Shown here one piece after another: positions 53,665 to 62,917 of a DNA stretch of 64,000 bases (the first letter of the stretch is position 1; each line of letters begins with the position of its first letter). Origin of the DNA: an uncultured Collinsella sp. (GTDB taxonomy: Bacteria > Actinomycetota > Coriobacteriia > Coriobacteriales > Coriobacteriaceae); contig CAUFBM010000011.1 of the NCBI GenBank assembly GCA_959023295.1, positions 1-64,000 on the forward strand, given 5' to 3'. Below the pieces are notes generated by a model, which was not told the origin of the DNA, did not search any database, and worked only from the letters and a program-made list of their open reading frames with translations. The position numbers were made by a program, and so were the translations under genes.

Positions 53665-54246
53665 TTGGCGCGCGTAAAACAAATAATCGGATGGACCGCG
53701 ATCGTTCTGTTCGCTGCAACGCTGGCGGGCATCTGGGTGCTGACGGAGCAAAATGCGGTGGAGACGTCGTTGCTGAGCGAGTCCACCGCGCGTGTGGTGG
53801 AGGGTCAGGCTACGGGCGCACAGGCTGCCGATGCCACGGGTGAAGCTCAGACGGAGAACGGAATGACCGGGGGCACCGATTCGGCTGCCTCGAATGTACG
53901 GTCTTGCCGACTTGCTTCCATTCGCATGTGGGTGGGCACGAACGTCCGTCGCGTTGCCCATACCGTAGAGTTTTTCTTCGTCGGATTGTTCGCCTCGGCG
54001 GTCGTGGTTTGCTTTTCCAGGCGTCCGTGGAGCGTATGCTCCCGTTGCCTGCCCGTATTGCTATTTTGCGCCGCCTGCTCCATTGGCGATCAGGTGCATA
54101 AGATCTTTGTTCCCGGCAGGCATTTCGACGTTATCGATTTAGGATTCGATGCTGCGGGCTATGTCACCGCGATGCTGTTGGTATTGCTGGCAGCGGCGTT
54201 GGTGCGCCATGCGACTCGGCCGATCGGCGCCCATGCGAGGCGCTAG
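53665..54246 (+). CDS. VanZ-like membrane protein
   Basis: A 193-residue protein with a first membrane helix (IIGWTAIVLFAATLAGIWVL), a ~50-residue low-complexity loop, and three further helices carrying the VanZ pattern: RRVAHTVEFFFVGLFASAVV, then GDQVHKIFVPGRHFDVIDLG and DAAGYVTAMLLVLLAAAL. VanZ of the teicoplanin resistance locus and its many relatives have no settled function. Translation starts at TTG (53665) after AAGGAGG. It is monocistronic. Confidence 0.85.
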   Translation: MARVKQIIGWTAIVLFAATLAGIWVLTEQNAVETSLLSESTARVVEGQATGAQAADATGEAQTENGMTGGTDSAASNVRSCRLASIRMWVGTNVRRVAHTVEFFFVGLFASAVVVCFSRRPWSVCSRCLPVLLFCAACSIGDQVHKIFVPGRHFDVIDLGFDAAGYVTAMLLVLLAAALVRHATRPIGAHARR

Positions 54247-54327
54247 CCGGTAACAAACCCGTTTCTGATAATGCGACCTTGTTGAATTATTTTGTGTCGC
54301 GCGTATTTCCGAGCGGTCGGATTTGAG

Positions 54328-54354
54328 GGGCGAGCGGTAGAACGCTCGCCCTTT
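54328..54354 (+). terminator. Terminator between the vanZ-like gene and murR
   Basis: GGGCGAGCG (54328-54336) and CGCTCGCCC (54343-54351) form a perfect 9-bp stem, GTAGAA loop, then TTT. Confidence 0.82.
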
Positions 54355-54450
54355 GTGCGCCACGATGCGGCACAATGTACCGTAAAAGCTGTTTGTATCC
54401 GGTACGAATCGTTCGTTGGTCTTTAATTCTTCTCAACGGAGGTGTTTGAG

Positions 54451-55302
54451 ATGGCAAACGGATTGCTTTTGCGGCTTCGCGAGCGTGAGCTCAGCGCGAG
54501 CCCGGCGGAACGCAATGTCATCGCATATGTAAGCGCTCATCCGCACGAGGTGGTCGGGCTGTCCGTCCGCGGTCTTGCCGATGCCACGTTCTCCTCGCCC
54601 TCGAGCATTTTGCGCTTTTGCAAGCGCTTGGGTTTTGCGGGCTACAAGGAGTTCCAGCGCGAACTGATTGCCGAGCTGGCGCTCTTGGGTGACAAGAAAG
54701 ACGTTGCCCTCGAGGACATCTCCATGGATGACAGCGTTGAACGTATCGTGGGGAAGGTGATGAAAAGCAACGTGCGCACGATCGAAGCGACGGCGCGAAC
54801 GCTCGATTACACCGTCTTGGAGCGATGTGCGGCCTATCTTAAGCGGGCACGTGCAGTCAATCTGTTCGGTATCGGTGCCTCTCGTTTGGTTGCGCACGAT
54901 CTGGCGCAAAAGCTCATGCGTGTCGACAAAGAGTGCCATCTGTACGACGACTGGCATGATCAGCTCTTGTGTGCCAAGAACATGCATGAGGGCGATATGG
55001 CAATCGCCTTTAGCTACTCGGGCTTGACGCAAGAGGTGCTGGACTGCACCGCCGAGGCCCAACGTCACAACTGTCCCGTTGTGGCCGTGACCAAAGTAGA
55101 TGGATCATCCAAGCTTGCCACCATGGCCGATGCCGTGCTCGGCGTCGCTGCGAGTGAACCCTTGGTCCGCAGCGGTGCCATGGCTTCGCGTATGGCCCAG
55201 CTTATGGTTGTCGATGCCCTGTACGCTGCTTACGTTGCCAGCGACTACGAACGGGCGACGCATGTCATTAAGCAAAACTACATCGAGAAACAGGAAAGAT
55301 GA
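54451..55302 (+). CDS. murR: MurR/RpiR family regulator of MurNAc catabolism
   Basis: A 283-residue regulator with an N-terminal HTH_6 domain (ERNVIAYVSAHPHEVVGLSV, FSSPSSILRFCKRLGFAGYK) and a C-terminal SIS sugar-phosphate-binding domain (VNLFGIGASRLVAHDLAQKL, AIAFSYSGLTQEVLDCTAEA). In E. coli MurR represses murQP and responds to MurNAc-6-phosphate. GGAGG lies before the ATG at 54451. murQ follows 10 bases after its stop, so the regulator is cotranscribed with its targets. Confidence 0.9.
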   Translation: MANGLLLRLRERELSASPAERNVIAYVSAHPHEVVGLSVRGLADATFSSPSSILRFCKRLGFAGYKEFQRELIAELALLGDKKDVALEDISMDDSVERIVGKVMKSNVRTIEATARTLDYTVLERCAAYLKRARAVNLFGIGASRLVAHDLAQKLMRVDKECHLYDDWHDQLLCAKNMHEGDMAIAFSYSGLTQEVLDCTAEAQRHNCPVVAVTKVDGSSKLATMADAVLGVAASEPLVRSGAMASRMAQLMVVDALYAAYVASDYERATHVIKQNYIEKQER

Positions 55303-55312
55303 GGTGAATGAA

Positions 55313-56236
<924 letters not shown>

Positions 56237-56293
56237 GTGCGCGGCGTGATCTGATACGACATCCAAACGAGATACCCAATACAAGGAGGAGTT

Positions 56294-57724
56294 ATGACGA
56301 ACAAAGAGCTGGCTCAAAAGCTGCTGGACCTTTTGGGCGGTAAAGACAACGTGCTGGCAAACGCGGCGTGCATGACGCGCCTGCGCGTGACCGTCAAAGA
56401 CACGGGCAACGTCGACACGGAGGGTATTAAGGCACTCGACGGCGTGATGGGCCTGGTCGAGGACGACACGATGCAGATCGTGCTGGGGCCGGGCAAGGTG
56501 AATAAGGTGCTCGAGGAGTTCTCCAAGCTCACCGGCCTTGCGAAAGGCGTTGCTGACGAGAGCGTGGTCGACGCTGCGGCCACAAACAAGGCCGCGCAGA
56601 AGGCCAAGTACGAGTCCAAGCCGGTTCAGGCCTTCCTCAAGAAGATTTCCAATGTCTTCGTCGCCCTGCTTCCCGGCATCATTGCGGCTGGCCTCATTAA
56701 CGGTATCTGCAACGTCATTAACGTCTCGACGGCAGGCGCGCTTGCAGGCGAGTGGTGGTACCAGGGCATTCGTTCCATGGGCTGGGCCCTGTTTGCCTAT
56801 CTGCCCATCTTGGTGGGCTATAACGCGGCACGTGAGTTTGGTGGCTCCGCTGCGCTGGGCGGCATCGCCGGCATGATGTGTATCGCCAACAGTGCCATGC
56901 CCCTGCTTGCGCCTGGCGCGGCCGATCCTGCCACTGCCATTCTGCTGCCGCTCACCAATGCGCAGTACAACCCCGCAGCGGGCGGCATGATCGCGGCTCT
57001 TATCGCTGGCGCATTTTTTGCCTGGATGGAGCGTCAGATTCGCAAGGTTATGCCCAACGCGCTCGACACGTTCTTGTCCCCGCTGCTGGTGCTCATCATC
57101 GGCGCCTTTGCTCTGATGCTCGTCATCCAGCCGGTTGGCGCATGGCTGACGACTGCCATCTTTAGCGTTTTGACCTTTATCTTCGAGAAGCTGGGCGTCC
57201 TGGGTGGCTATATCCTGTCGGCAGGCTTCTTGCCGCTGGTTTCCGTCGGCCTGCATCAGGCGCTCACGCCGATCCACGCTATGCTCAACGATCCCGACGG
57301 CGCTACCAAGGGTATCAATTACCTGCTTCCCATCCTTATGATGGCTGGCGGCGGCCAGGTCGGTGCCGGTTTGGCGCTGTACTTTAAGACCAAGAACGCC
57401 AAGCTCAAGAAGTACGTTGCAGAGTCCATTCCCGTTGGAATCCTCGGTGTGGGCGAGCCTCTGATGTATGCCGTTACGCTGCCGCTCGTTCGTCCGTTTG
57501 TGACGGCCTGCCTGGGTGCCGGATTTGGCGGCGCGCTCGCGGCGCTGCTTCACATCGGCACGGTTTCTCAGGGCGTTTCCGGTCTGTTTGGCCTGCTGAT
57601 CGTCGTTCCTGGTCAGCAGCTCGGCTACGTTGCCGCTATGCTGCTTGCCTATGCCGCTGGCTTTGTCCTGACGTGGTTCTTTGGCGTCGACGAGCAGAAG
57701 ATCAATGAGTTCTTTGGCGAGTAG
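56294..57724 (+). CDS. murP: PTS EIIBC component, probably MurNAc-specific (MurP-like)
   Basis: A 476-residue PTS permease. The EIIB domain (residues 1-90) has the phospho-cysteine in NAACMTRLRVTV (C27). The EIIC domain has ~10 membrane segments with VFVALLPGIIAAGLINGICN and SVGLHQALTPIHAMLNDPDG, and the GVGEPLMYAVTLPL loop. There is no EIIA domain, so it must borrow one, as E. coli MurP does. Substrate is inferred from the adjacent murR, murQ and mupG. Confidence 0.88.
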   Translation: MTNKELAQKLLDLLGGKDNVLANAACMTRLRVTVKDTGNVDTEGIKALDGVMGLVEDDTMQIVLGPGKVNKVLEEFSKLTGLAKGVADESVVDAAATNKAAQKAKYESKPVQAFLKKISNVFVALLPGIIAAGLINGICNVINVSTAGALAGEWWYQGIRSMGWALFAYLPILVGYNAAREFGGSAALGGIAGMMCIANSAMPLLAPGAADPATAILLPLTNAQYNPAAGGMIAALIAGAFFAWMERQIRKVMPNALDTFLSPLLVLIIGAFALMLVIQPVGAWLTTAIFSVLTFIFEKLGVLGGYILSAGFLPLVSVGLHQALTPIHAMLNDPDGATKGINYLLPILMMAGGGQVGAGLALYFKTKNAKLKKYVAESIPVGILGVGEPLMYAVTLPLVRPFVTACLGAGFGGALAALLHIGTVSQGVSGLFGLLIVVPGQQLGYVAAMLLAYAAGFVLTWFFGVDEQKINEFFGE

Positions 57725-57732
57725 TTTGATAT

Positions 57733-57759
57733 CGCGAGCCGTGTTGCTCAGGGCTCGCG
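57733..57759 (+). other. Hairpin after murP
   Basis: CGCGAGCC (57733-57740) and GGCTCGCG (57752-57759) form a perfect 8-bp stem with an 11-base loop; no T-run follows. Confidence 0.5.
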
Positions 57760-57791
57760 GCGCGCGGCAGATTTCTTGATGCTATGGTTGT

Positions 57792-57825
57792 GCCGGCGGG
57801 GCTAACTGCTCCGCCGGCCTTTTTT
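57792..57825 (+). terminator. Strong terminator between murP and mupG
   Basis: GCCGGCGGGGC (57792-57802) and GCTCCGCCGGC (57808-57818) pair over 11 bp with one wobble, 5-base loop, then six T. It ends 16 bases before the mupG GTG, so mupG expression depends on read-through or on its own start; AAAGGAG follows the T-run. Confidence 0.9.
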
Positions 57826-57841
57826 AAAGGAGTGTTGAAGC

Positions 57842-58894
57842 GTGAAAACGGGTATTTCGATTTATCTTTCCAGCCCTTTGCAGGATATTGAGCGGACGAT
57901 TGAGCGTGGTGCCGCGGCGGGTGCGCGCTACGCGTTCACCTCACTGCATATTCCCGAGGATGGGGGAGCGGCGTATGCCGATAAGGTCCGTCATGTGCTG
58001 TCGCTGCTCTCCGCCCGCGGCATTGCGCTCATTGCCGATGTGGGGCCTCGCACGTGCGATTTGCTCGGGCTTGAGCGCATCGAGGACCTGCGCGATCTGG
58101 GGTTGGAATACCTTCGTTTGGACTATGGCTTTAGCGCCCAACGGGTCGCGGAGCTGTCCGGTGTATTTCGCATAGTGGTCAATGCATCGACGGTGAGTTC
58201 TGATGAAATCGCATCGTGGCGTGAGGCCGGTGCCGATGTGACTCGTTTTGCCGCCTGCCACAATTTTTACCCCAAGCCTTATACCGGTTTAGCTCTGGAG
58301 GACATTGCTCGGGTGAATCTTCGTCTTGCGGCGCTTGGATTCGAAATCATGGCTTTTGTGCCGGGCGATGCCAACGTTCGCGGGCCGGTATTCGAGGGAC
58401 TGCCGACGGTCGAGACGCAGCGCGGTCGCGCGTCAAAGGTTGCCCTCAATATGCTTGAGCTTGCACATGGCGCCGATTGCGACATTGTGTTGGTCGGCGA
58501 CCCCGATCTTTCCGATGCGGGCTGGGCGCAGTTTGCTCAAGTTTCCGCCGGATACGTGGACCTGCAATGCGAGCTTGAGCCCGGTTATGCCTATGTGCGC
58601 GGGCAGATTCATCACGACCGGCCCGATTCGAGCACCCTCATCTTTAGGTCTCAGGAGTCGCGTATGACGCTTAAGCCGGATTCCGTGCCGACGGATGCCG
58701 GAGCCGGCCTGCCGCGAAAGGCGGGGTCGATCGCTGTGAGCAATAGCGGATATGGGCGCTACGAAGGCGAGCTTGAGATTGCGCGGGTCGATCTTCCCGG
58801 TGACGAGCGCATGAACGTTGCGGGTCATATCACGCCCGAGGCAATGGAGCTGCTGCCGTTCATCAAACGCGGATTCGGGGTACGGTTCGTTTAG
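57842..58894 (+). CDS. mupG: 6-phospho-N-acetylmuramidase MupG (DUF871)
   Basis: A 350-residue protein of the DUF871/MupG family, which in Staphylococcus aureus splits MurNAc-6-phosphate-GlcNAc taken up by a PTS. A TIM-barrel part (GISIYLSSPLQDIERTIERG, FTSLHIPED, DYGFSAQRVAELS, NFYPKPYTGL) is followed by a beta-barrel domain (SNSGYGRYEGELEIARVDLP). Start is GTG with AAAGGAG ahead. It completes the murR-murQ-murP set, implying uptake of MurNAc-GlcNAc disaccharide from wall turnover of self or neighbours. Confidence 0.92.
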   Translation: MKTGISIYLSSPLQDIERTIERGAAAGARYAFTSLHIPEDGGAAYADKVRHVLSLLSARGIALIADVGPRTCDLLGLERIEDLRDLGLEYLRLDYGFSAQRVAELSGVFRIVVNASTVSSDEIASWREAGADVTRFAACHNFYPKPYTGLALEDIARVNLRLAALGFEIMAFVPGDANVRGPVFEGLPTVETQRGRASKVALNMLELAHGADCDIVLVGDPDLSDAGWAQFAQVSAGYVDLQCELEPGYAYVRGQIHHDRPDSSTLIFRSQESRMTLKPDSVPTDAGAGLPRKAGSIAVSNSGYGRYEGELEIARVDLPGDERMNVAGHITPEAMELLPFIKRGFGVRFV

Positions 58895-58986
58895 CGTGTG
58901 ACCCGTGGGCTACAATTGGCCCATCATGCGAAGGCGCCTCGTGTGGCGTGTGCCTGCGTTGGCCGATCTATATTCGGAGGATTTCC

Positions 58987-59346
58987 ATGACCGTACTGTT
59001 TGTTGAATATCCCAAGTGCTCGACCTGTAAGAAGGCCAAGGCATGGCTGGACGAACACGGGGTAGAGTATATCGACCGCGATATCGTTTTGGACAATCCC
59101 ACGGCTGATGAGCTTGCGACCTGGATTGCTCGTTCGGGACTGCCGGTGCGGCGCTTCTTTAATTCGTCGGGCATGAAATATCGAGAGCTGGGCCTGAAGG
59201 CGCGTCTGGATGCGGGCGTGACGGATCGGGAGTGCTACGAGCTGCTGGCGACCGACGGCATGCTGGTTAAGCGCCCACTGCTGGTGGGCGACGACTTTGC
59301 GATTCCTGGCTTTAAGGAATCGGCTTGGGCCGAGGCATTGCTGTAG
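58987..59346 (+). CDS. ArsC/Spx-family thiol reductase-like protein
   Basis: A 119-residue thioredoxin-fold protein with the CSTCKKA redox motif near residue 11, and the family's GLPVRRFFNSSGMKYRELGL and GMLVKRPLLVG (Arg-Pro) blocks. It belongs to the ArsC/YffB/Spx group; the CxxC form occurs in MgsR/Spx regulators as well as reductases. No arsenical resistance gene is nearby, so arsenate reduction is not implied. GGAGG lies 5 bases before the ATG at 58987. Confidence 0.9.
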   Translation: MTVLFVEYPKCSTCKKAKAWLDEHGVEYIDRDIVLDNPTADELATWIARSGLPVRRFFNSSGMKYRELGLKARLDAGVTDRECYELLATDGMLVKRPLLVGDDFAIPGFKESAWAEALL

Positions 59347-59418
59347 CGGCTGCGGAAAGTGCGACCCGTTTTGAGTGCTCAGGGTGGGACGTGTTTTCCA
59401 TCGGCGGGCTCGCTCGGC

Positions 59419-59829
59419 TCAATCCTCCAACTGCGCCCATTCGTGCGGATCGTAGACCTTTACGTGCTTGTTGGGCTTGCCGCTCCAGTACTCCTCGTCC
59501 ATAAAGGGCAGATATGCCTGAACGCCGGGGCAGATAAAGGGGATCCGCTGCTGTTGCAGTCGCTCGCGCTGGCGCTGCTCTAGGTGCGCCTCGGATATGA
59601 CAGTCGGCATACCGGACAGCTCGACGAGGCTTGCCTGGATTCGCTTAAGGTCGGGGAGTCCCGCGTGCCATGACATCCGCATGATCAAAAAGGATGCACG
59701 GCGGTATTTTGCCTGCATCACCGTGATGGCGGGGCGCAGAGTGGGATGGATTTTGTCCCGTTCGGGCCAAAGGTCAGCAGTGATCTCGAGGCCCAGGGTC
59801 TCCCATAGGTAATCAAGCTCTTCGTCCAT
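59419..59829 (-). CDS. Hypothetical 136-residue protein
   Basis: A soluble, mixed-charge protein with the phrase IPFICPGVQAYLPFMDEEYW near residues 98-117, which resembles a wing-like segment in some MarR-type regulators of Gram-positives, but no helix-turn-helix can be defined with confidence. The N-terminus is acidic. I see no clear Shine-Dalgarno before the ATG. Function unknown. Confidence 0.6.
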   Translation of the reverse strand: MDEELDYLWETLGLEITADLWPERDKIHPTLRPAITVMQAKYRRASFLIMRMSWHAGLPDLKRIQASLVELSGMPTVISEAHLEQRQRERLQQQRIPFICPGVQAYLPFMDEEYWSGKPNKHVKVYDPHEWAQLED

Positions 59830-60032
59830 GGCGCCTCGATATCTACGTGATCATTGATACTTCGATTGTGTTGCCTGGTGCTATCGTTTTCGCGGTAGAA
59901 TCTGCCAACGGTTGACGGCTACCGCTCGCGGCGTTTTGCCCTTCGTGTACTGCGGTCGGCTTCACAGGTCCTTCACGGGTTGGACTAAATTAGGCCAATT
60001 TGGCTGAATTTTAAAAAAGTCAAAATTGGGGC

Positions 60033-60061
60033 TTGCGTCACGGCGGTACTTCCCGTATATT
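60033..60061 (+). promoter_or_regulatory. Promoter of the tRNA-Gln/tRNA-Glu unit
   Basis: TTGCGT (60033-60038), exactly 17 bases, then TATATT (60056-60061), 44 bases ahead of tRNA-Gln. Confidence 0.65.
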
Positions 60062-60105
60062 TCTTTCTTGCGCAAAGGCACAGCCGAGCGCAGCGATGCA
60101 GTCAT

Positions 60106-60179
60106 TGGGATGTCGTCTAATGGCAGGACAGCGGATTCTGGTTCCGTCAATGGGGGTTCGACTCCCTCCATCCCAGCCA
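60106..60179 (+). tRNA. tRNA-Gln (anticodon CTG)
   Basis: Acceptor arms TGGGATG and CATCCCA pair perfectly; the anticodon loop is TTCTGGT with CTG at 34-36, reading CAG codons; the T-arm has GGTTCGACTCC; CCA is encoded at 60177-60179. Confidence 0.96.
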
Positions 60180-60196
60180 TTGCATTTGCTACATAT

Positions 60197-60273
60197 GGCC
60201 CGTTCGTCTAGCGGTTTAGGACGCCGCCCTCTCAAGGCGGAGATCACCAGTTCGAATCTGGTACGGGCTACCA
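60197..60273 (+). tRNA. tRNA-Glu (anticodon CTC)
   Basis: Acceptor GGCCCGT pairs with ACGGGCT (first pair a wobble). The anticodon stem CCGCC/GGCGG encloses CTCTCAA with CTC at 34-36, reading GAG. The T-arm is ACCAG TTCGAAT CTGGT and CCA is encoded. It lies 17 bases after tRNA-Gln. Confidence 0.95.
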
Positions 60274-60283
60274 AAATTGAATG

Positions 60284-60311
60284 CCCGGGCCTCGTAAGAG
60301 ACCCGGGTTTT
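60284..60311 (+). terminator. Terminator of the tRNA pair
   Basis: CCCGGG (60284-60289) and CCCGGG (60302-60307) with an inner CTC/GAG pair form a stem closed by GTAA, followed by four T. Confidence 0.85.
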
Positions 60312-60370
60312 GTGTATTGACCGATATTTAAGGCGCGCGTTGAGTCTGCCGCCCGGACCGAGGAGTTGTC

Positions 60371-61288
60371 ATGGACCTGCCTATCAGCTTGGAAGACATC
60401 ACGTATGCCGAGAACTATCTGGCGCAGGGCGACCTGGCTACGGCGACGCCGCTGTTGGAGCGTCTGGTGGAGCTCGCCGAGGAGTATATCGACGCCGAGT
60501 GCAAGACGGAGGAGAAGCGCCAGTACTTTAGCTTCGACAGCAAGTTTGAGCGCCTGGCCTATCGCCGCGTGGAGAAGGATCCGCGCGAACTGGTGCAGGT
60601 CGAGGTTCCCTTTGACCGCCTGTACTCCGACATGGCGTTTGCCTACATCCGCCAGCAGGATTATGTGAGTGCTCGGAATGCCCTGATGCAGGCCGTACGT
60701 TGGGATCCCATGAACTGTAACTATCGCTTGGACCTGGCCGAGCTGTTCCGCGCACTCGAGGACAAGCAGGAGTGGGCATCGCTCTCGTTCTCGGTGCTGG
60801 AGCGCGCGAGCGACGGTAAGTGCGCCGCACGCGCCTACACCAACTTGGGTCAGTACTTCTTGGAGCCCGAGACCGAGAACATTTCGGCTGCCGTGGGCTG
60901 CGCGCGTCTGGCGCTGCGCCTGGCGCCCAATGATGCGCATACGACGCGCCTGCTCAACAAGATCCATACCACCTATCCGGATGCCGCTGATGAGAGCGAC
61001 GACCACGTGATGGGTGAACTGGCCCTGCAAGGCGTGCCGACTTCACCTTCGGCCGAGATCGCCATCTGCCTGATCATGTGCGCGACCGATGCTGCAAGCG
61101 ACGGCGACAAGCAGGAGGCTACGCGTCTGACGGTCCGTGCCCGCGACCTGGTGGGCGAGGAGGCATGCGCGGCGATTATCAAGCTGGTGCGCGAGAGCGA
61201 TGCCGAGCTTAATGCCGAGCGCAGGGCAAAGCGCGAGGCTGCGGGCTCAAACGCCGATGGCGCCAAGGAGGCCGGCGATGCCCAGTAA
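60371..61288 (+). CDS. TPR-like helical repeat protein
   Basis: A 305-residue soluble protein built of helical pairs with TPR spacing (YAENYLAQGDLATATPLLER, DMAFAYIRQQDYVSARNALM, YRLDLAELFRALEDKQEWAS, AVGCARLALRLAPNDAHTTR). The C-terminal ~35 residues are charged and low complexity. TPR proteins usually mediate protein interactions; no partner is indicated. Its stop overlaps smpB by 11 bases, so the two are cotranscribed and probably translationally coupled. Confidence 0.82.
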   Translation: MDLPISLEDITYAENYLAQGDLATATPLLERLVELAEEYIDAECKTEEKRQYFSFDSKFERLAYRRVEKDPRELVQVEVPFDRLYSDMAFAYIRQQDYVSARNALMQAVRWDPMNCNYRLDLAELFRALEDKQEWASLSFSVLERASDGKCAARAYTNLGQYFLEPETENISAAVGCARLALRLAPNDAHTTRLLNKIHTTYPDAADESDDHVMGELALQGVPTSPSAEIAICLIMCATDAASDGDKQEATRLTVRARDLVGEEACAAIIKLVRESDAELNAERRAKREAAGSNADGAKEAGDAQ

Positions 61289-61748
61289 GCGCGAGCGCAA
61301 GCTCATTTCCAAGAATCGCTCGGCACATCACGAGTACTTTATCGATGAGACGTTTGAGTGCGGTATTGAGCTGAGCGGTACCGAGGTCAAGTCGATTCGC
61401 GAGCGCGCGTGCCAGATTACCGATACCTTCGCACTGATTCGTGGCGGTGAGTGCTGGCTCGTCGGCCTGCATATCCACCCTTATAGCCATGGTGGCGTGT
61501 GGAATCGCGATCCCGACCGTCGGCGCCGTCTGCTGCTGCACCGCAAGGAGATCGACTTTCTTGACGGCAAACTTCGCAACCGTGGTTATGCGCTGGTTCC
61601 GTTGGAGCTCTACTTTAATACCGACGGTCGCGTAAAACTGCTGCTGGGCCTGGGTCGCGGCAAGAAGCTCTACGACAAGCGCGAGGACATGGCCAAGCGT
61701 GATGTTCAACGCGAGATCGACCGCGCCCTCAAGGAACGCAACCGCTGA
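61278..61748 (+). CDS. smpB: SsrA-binding protein SmpB
   Basis: A 156-residue tmRNA partner with RKLISKNRSAHHEYFIDETF, GIELSGTEVKSIRERACQIT, LLLHRKEIDFLDGKLRNRGY, and the basic tail GLGRGKKLYDKREDMAKRDV ending in DRALKERNR. SmpB places tmRNA in the A site of stalled ribosomes. The ATG at 61278 lies inside the end of the TPR gene after AAGGAGG. No tmRNA gene (ssrA) was found in the window. Confidence 0.96.
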   Translation: MPSKRERKLISKNRSAHHEYFIDETFECGIELSGTEVKSIRERACQITDTFALIRGGECWLVGLHIHPYSHGGVWNRDPDRRRRLLLHRKEIDFLDGKLRNRGYALVPLELYFNTDGRVKLLLGLGRGKKLYDKREDMAKRDVQREIDRALKERNR

Positions 61749-61760
61749 CCGTCCTTCATA

Positions 61761-61827
61761 AGTTGCGGTGGAATACGGACTGTTTTGCCTGTTTGAGGGG
61801 CTATTCAGTCCCTATTTCACCGCAACT
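61761..61827. repeat. Family A palindrome copy 4
   Basis: AGTTGCGGTGGAATACGGAC+TG (61761-61782) and CAGTCCCTATTTCACCGCAA+CT (61806-61827) pair with one wobble and one mismatch. It lies 12 bases after the smpB stop and lacks a T-run. Confidence 0.88.
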
Positions 61828-61954
61828 GCGGGTGTCTCATCTTTCTTACTGTTCTGACACATATGTTTCAAAGGCGGCGTCCGTTATGGGCGCTGCCTTT
61901 TTTGTGGGTACATACATCCATGAGGTTCCAACCCGAGCTAGGGGAGTGATCGTT

Positions 61955-62458
61955 ATGGACAAAACTGCGTTCTTTACCATGCCGAGCGGCCTGTACGTGG
62001 TGAGCGCCGCGGCAGACGGGCTGCGCGCCGGCTGCGTCATCAACACTGCGGTGCAGGTGACGTCCATGCCGCCGCGTATTTCGGTTGCCGTGAACAAGGA
62101 CAACGTCACCTCGGGCGTCATCGCTTCGGCCAAAGCGTTCGCGCTGACCGTGATCGATCAGACCGCCGATATGCTCTACATCGGTAACTTTGGGTTCCGC
62201 ACCAGCAGCGATTATGACAAGTTTGCCAAATACGAGACCCGCGAGACGGCTCTGGGCATGCCCTATGTGCCCGAGCACGCGGCGGCCCTGTTTAGCTGCC
62301 GTTTGATCGACACTGTGGATGTGGGCACGCATCTGCTGTTTATTGGCGAGGTGGAGGATGCCGAGCGCCTGAGCGACGAGACACCGCTCACCTACGATTA
62401 CTACCATAAGGTCCTGAAGGGCAAGACGCCTCCGAAGGCGTCCTCGTATCAAGGCTAG
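61955..62458 (+). CDS. Flavin reductase-like domain protein
   Basis: A 167-residue FMN-binding split-barrel protein: MPSGLYVVSAAADGLRAGCV, INTAVQVTSMPPRISVAVNK, and LFIGEVEDAERLSDETPLTY. This domain is the N-terminal half of high-molecular-weight rubredoxins in clostridia; here it is a separate gene 89 bases before a rubredoxin gene. It could pass electrons from NAD(P)H to rubredoxin for oxygen or peroxide reduction. GGGGAG lies 8 bases before the ATG at 61955. Confidence 0.88.
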   Translation: MDKTAFFTMPSGLYVVSAAADGLRAGCVINTAVQVTSMPPRISVAVNKDNVTSGVIASAKAFALTVIDQTADMLYIGNFGFRTSSDYDKFAKYETRETALGMPYVPEHAAALFSCRLIDTVDVGTHLLFIGEVEDAERLSDETPLTYDYYHKVLKGKTPPKASSYQG

Positions 62459-62475
62459 AAATGTTCTAAAAATAC

Positions 62476-62503
62476 TTGTATTATATTATTGATAACATAT
62501 ACT
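62476..62503 (+). promoter_or_regulatory. Promoter of the rubredoxin gene
   Basis: TTGTAT (62476-62481), 16 bases, TATACT (62498-62503), in an unusually AT-rich patch 45 bases before the rubredoxin ATG. Separate expression from the flavin reductase gene is therefore possible. Confidence 0.6.
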
Positions 62504-62547
62504 AATAAGCGAAGTACATCACCAGTCGCGTTCGAGAGGAGAACATC

Positions 62548-62691
62548 ATGGCTGAGGAGAAGAAGACGTATAAGTTCGTGTGCATCGTTTGTGGTTACGA
62601 GGTTGAGGTCGACACGCCCGAGCTGCCCGAGGATTACGTGTGCCCGGTGTGCGGCGTCGGTCCCGATCAGTTTGAGCTCGTCGAGGAGTAG
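62548..62691 (+). CDS. Rubredoxin (short, rubrerythrin-type)
   Basis: A 47-residue iron protein: MAEEKKTYKFVCIVCGYEVE then a DYVCPVCGVGPDQFELVEE end. The four ligands are C12, C15, C32 and C35 (C-x2-C-G-Y and C-P-x-C-G). Only 16 residues separate the two pairs, against about 29 in typical rubredoxins, which makes it like the rubredoxin domain of rubrerythrins. The residue after PED is Y rather than the common W. GAGAGGAG precedes the ATG. Likely partner of the flavin reductase upstream. Confidence 0.93.
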   Translation: MAEEKKTYKFVCIVCGYEVEVDTPELPEDYVCPVCGVGPDQFELVEE

Positions 62692-62731
62692 CTCGTAGAC
62701 ACACGGCGATTAGCCATACAGAGCTCTGTCC

Positions 62732-62768
62732 AAGGGTCCCGGCTGGATATTCCGGCCGGGACCCTTTT
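62732..62768 (+). terminator. Terminator of the rubredoxin gene
   Basis: AAGGGTCCCGGC (62732-62743) and GCCGGGACCCTT (62755-62766) form a perfect 12-bp stem, followed by TT. Confidence 0.88.
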
Positions 62769-62770
62769 CC

Positions 62771-62788
62771 TCCGCCCCCAAGGGATCA
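62771..62788 (+). repeat. Third direct copy of the 18-base tail motif
   Basis: TCCGCCCCCAAGGGATCA differs at one base from the 18-mers at 15399 and 34052. Here it follows a gene terminator rather than a family A palindrome. Confidence 0.7.
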
Positions 62789-62833
62789 CGGTTGCTGTTG
62801 GCCGATCCTGTCTGTTGTGAGTTCGGCCGACCT

Positions 62834-62896
62834 TTTGTCTCAATCTGTAACATCTAACGGTGGAAATTGGGTCCACTTGTTACAGATTGAGACAAA
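62834..62896. repeat. Palindrome, family D copy 1
   Basis: TTTGTCTCAATCTGTAAC (62834-62851) and GTTACAGATTGAGACAAA (62879-62896) are perfect 18-bp arms with a 27-base loop containing TGGACC-like half-sites. Confidence 0.9.
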
Positions 62897-62917
62897 CGGA
62901 GCTGTCCCTCGGAATGA

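Noticed and set aside
58987..59346. Arsenate reductase of an ars operon
   Set aside because: No arsR, arsB or acr3 gene lies nearby and the CxxC motif fits the broader Spx/YffB group.
60274..61760. tmRNA (ssrA) gene near smpB
   Set aside because: No tRNA-Ala-like ends or tag reading frame could be found around smpB in this window.
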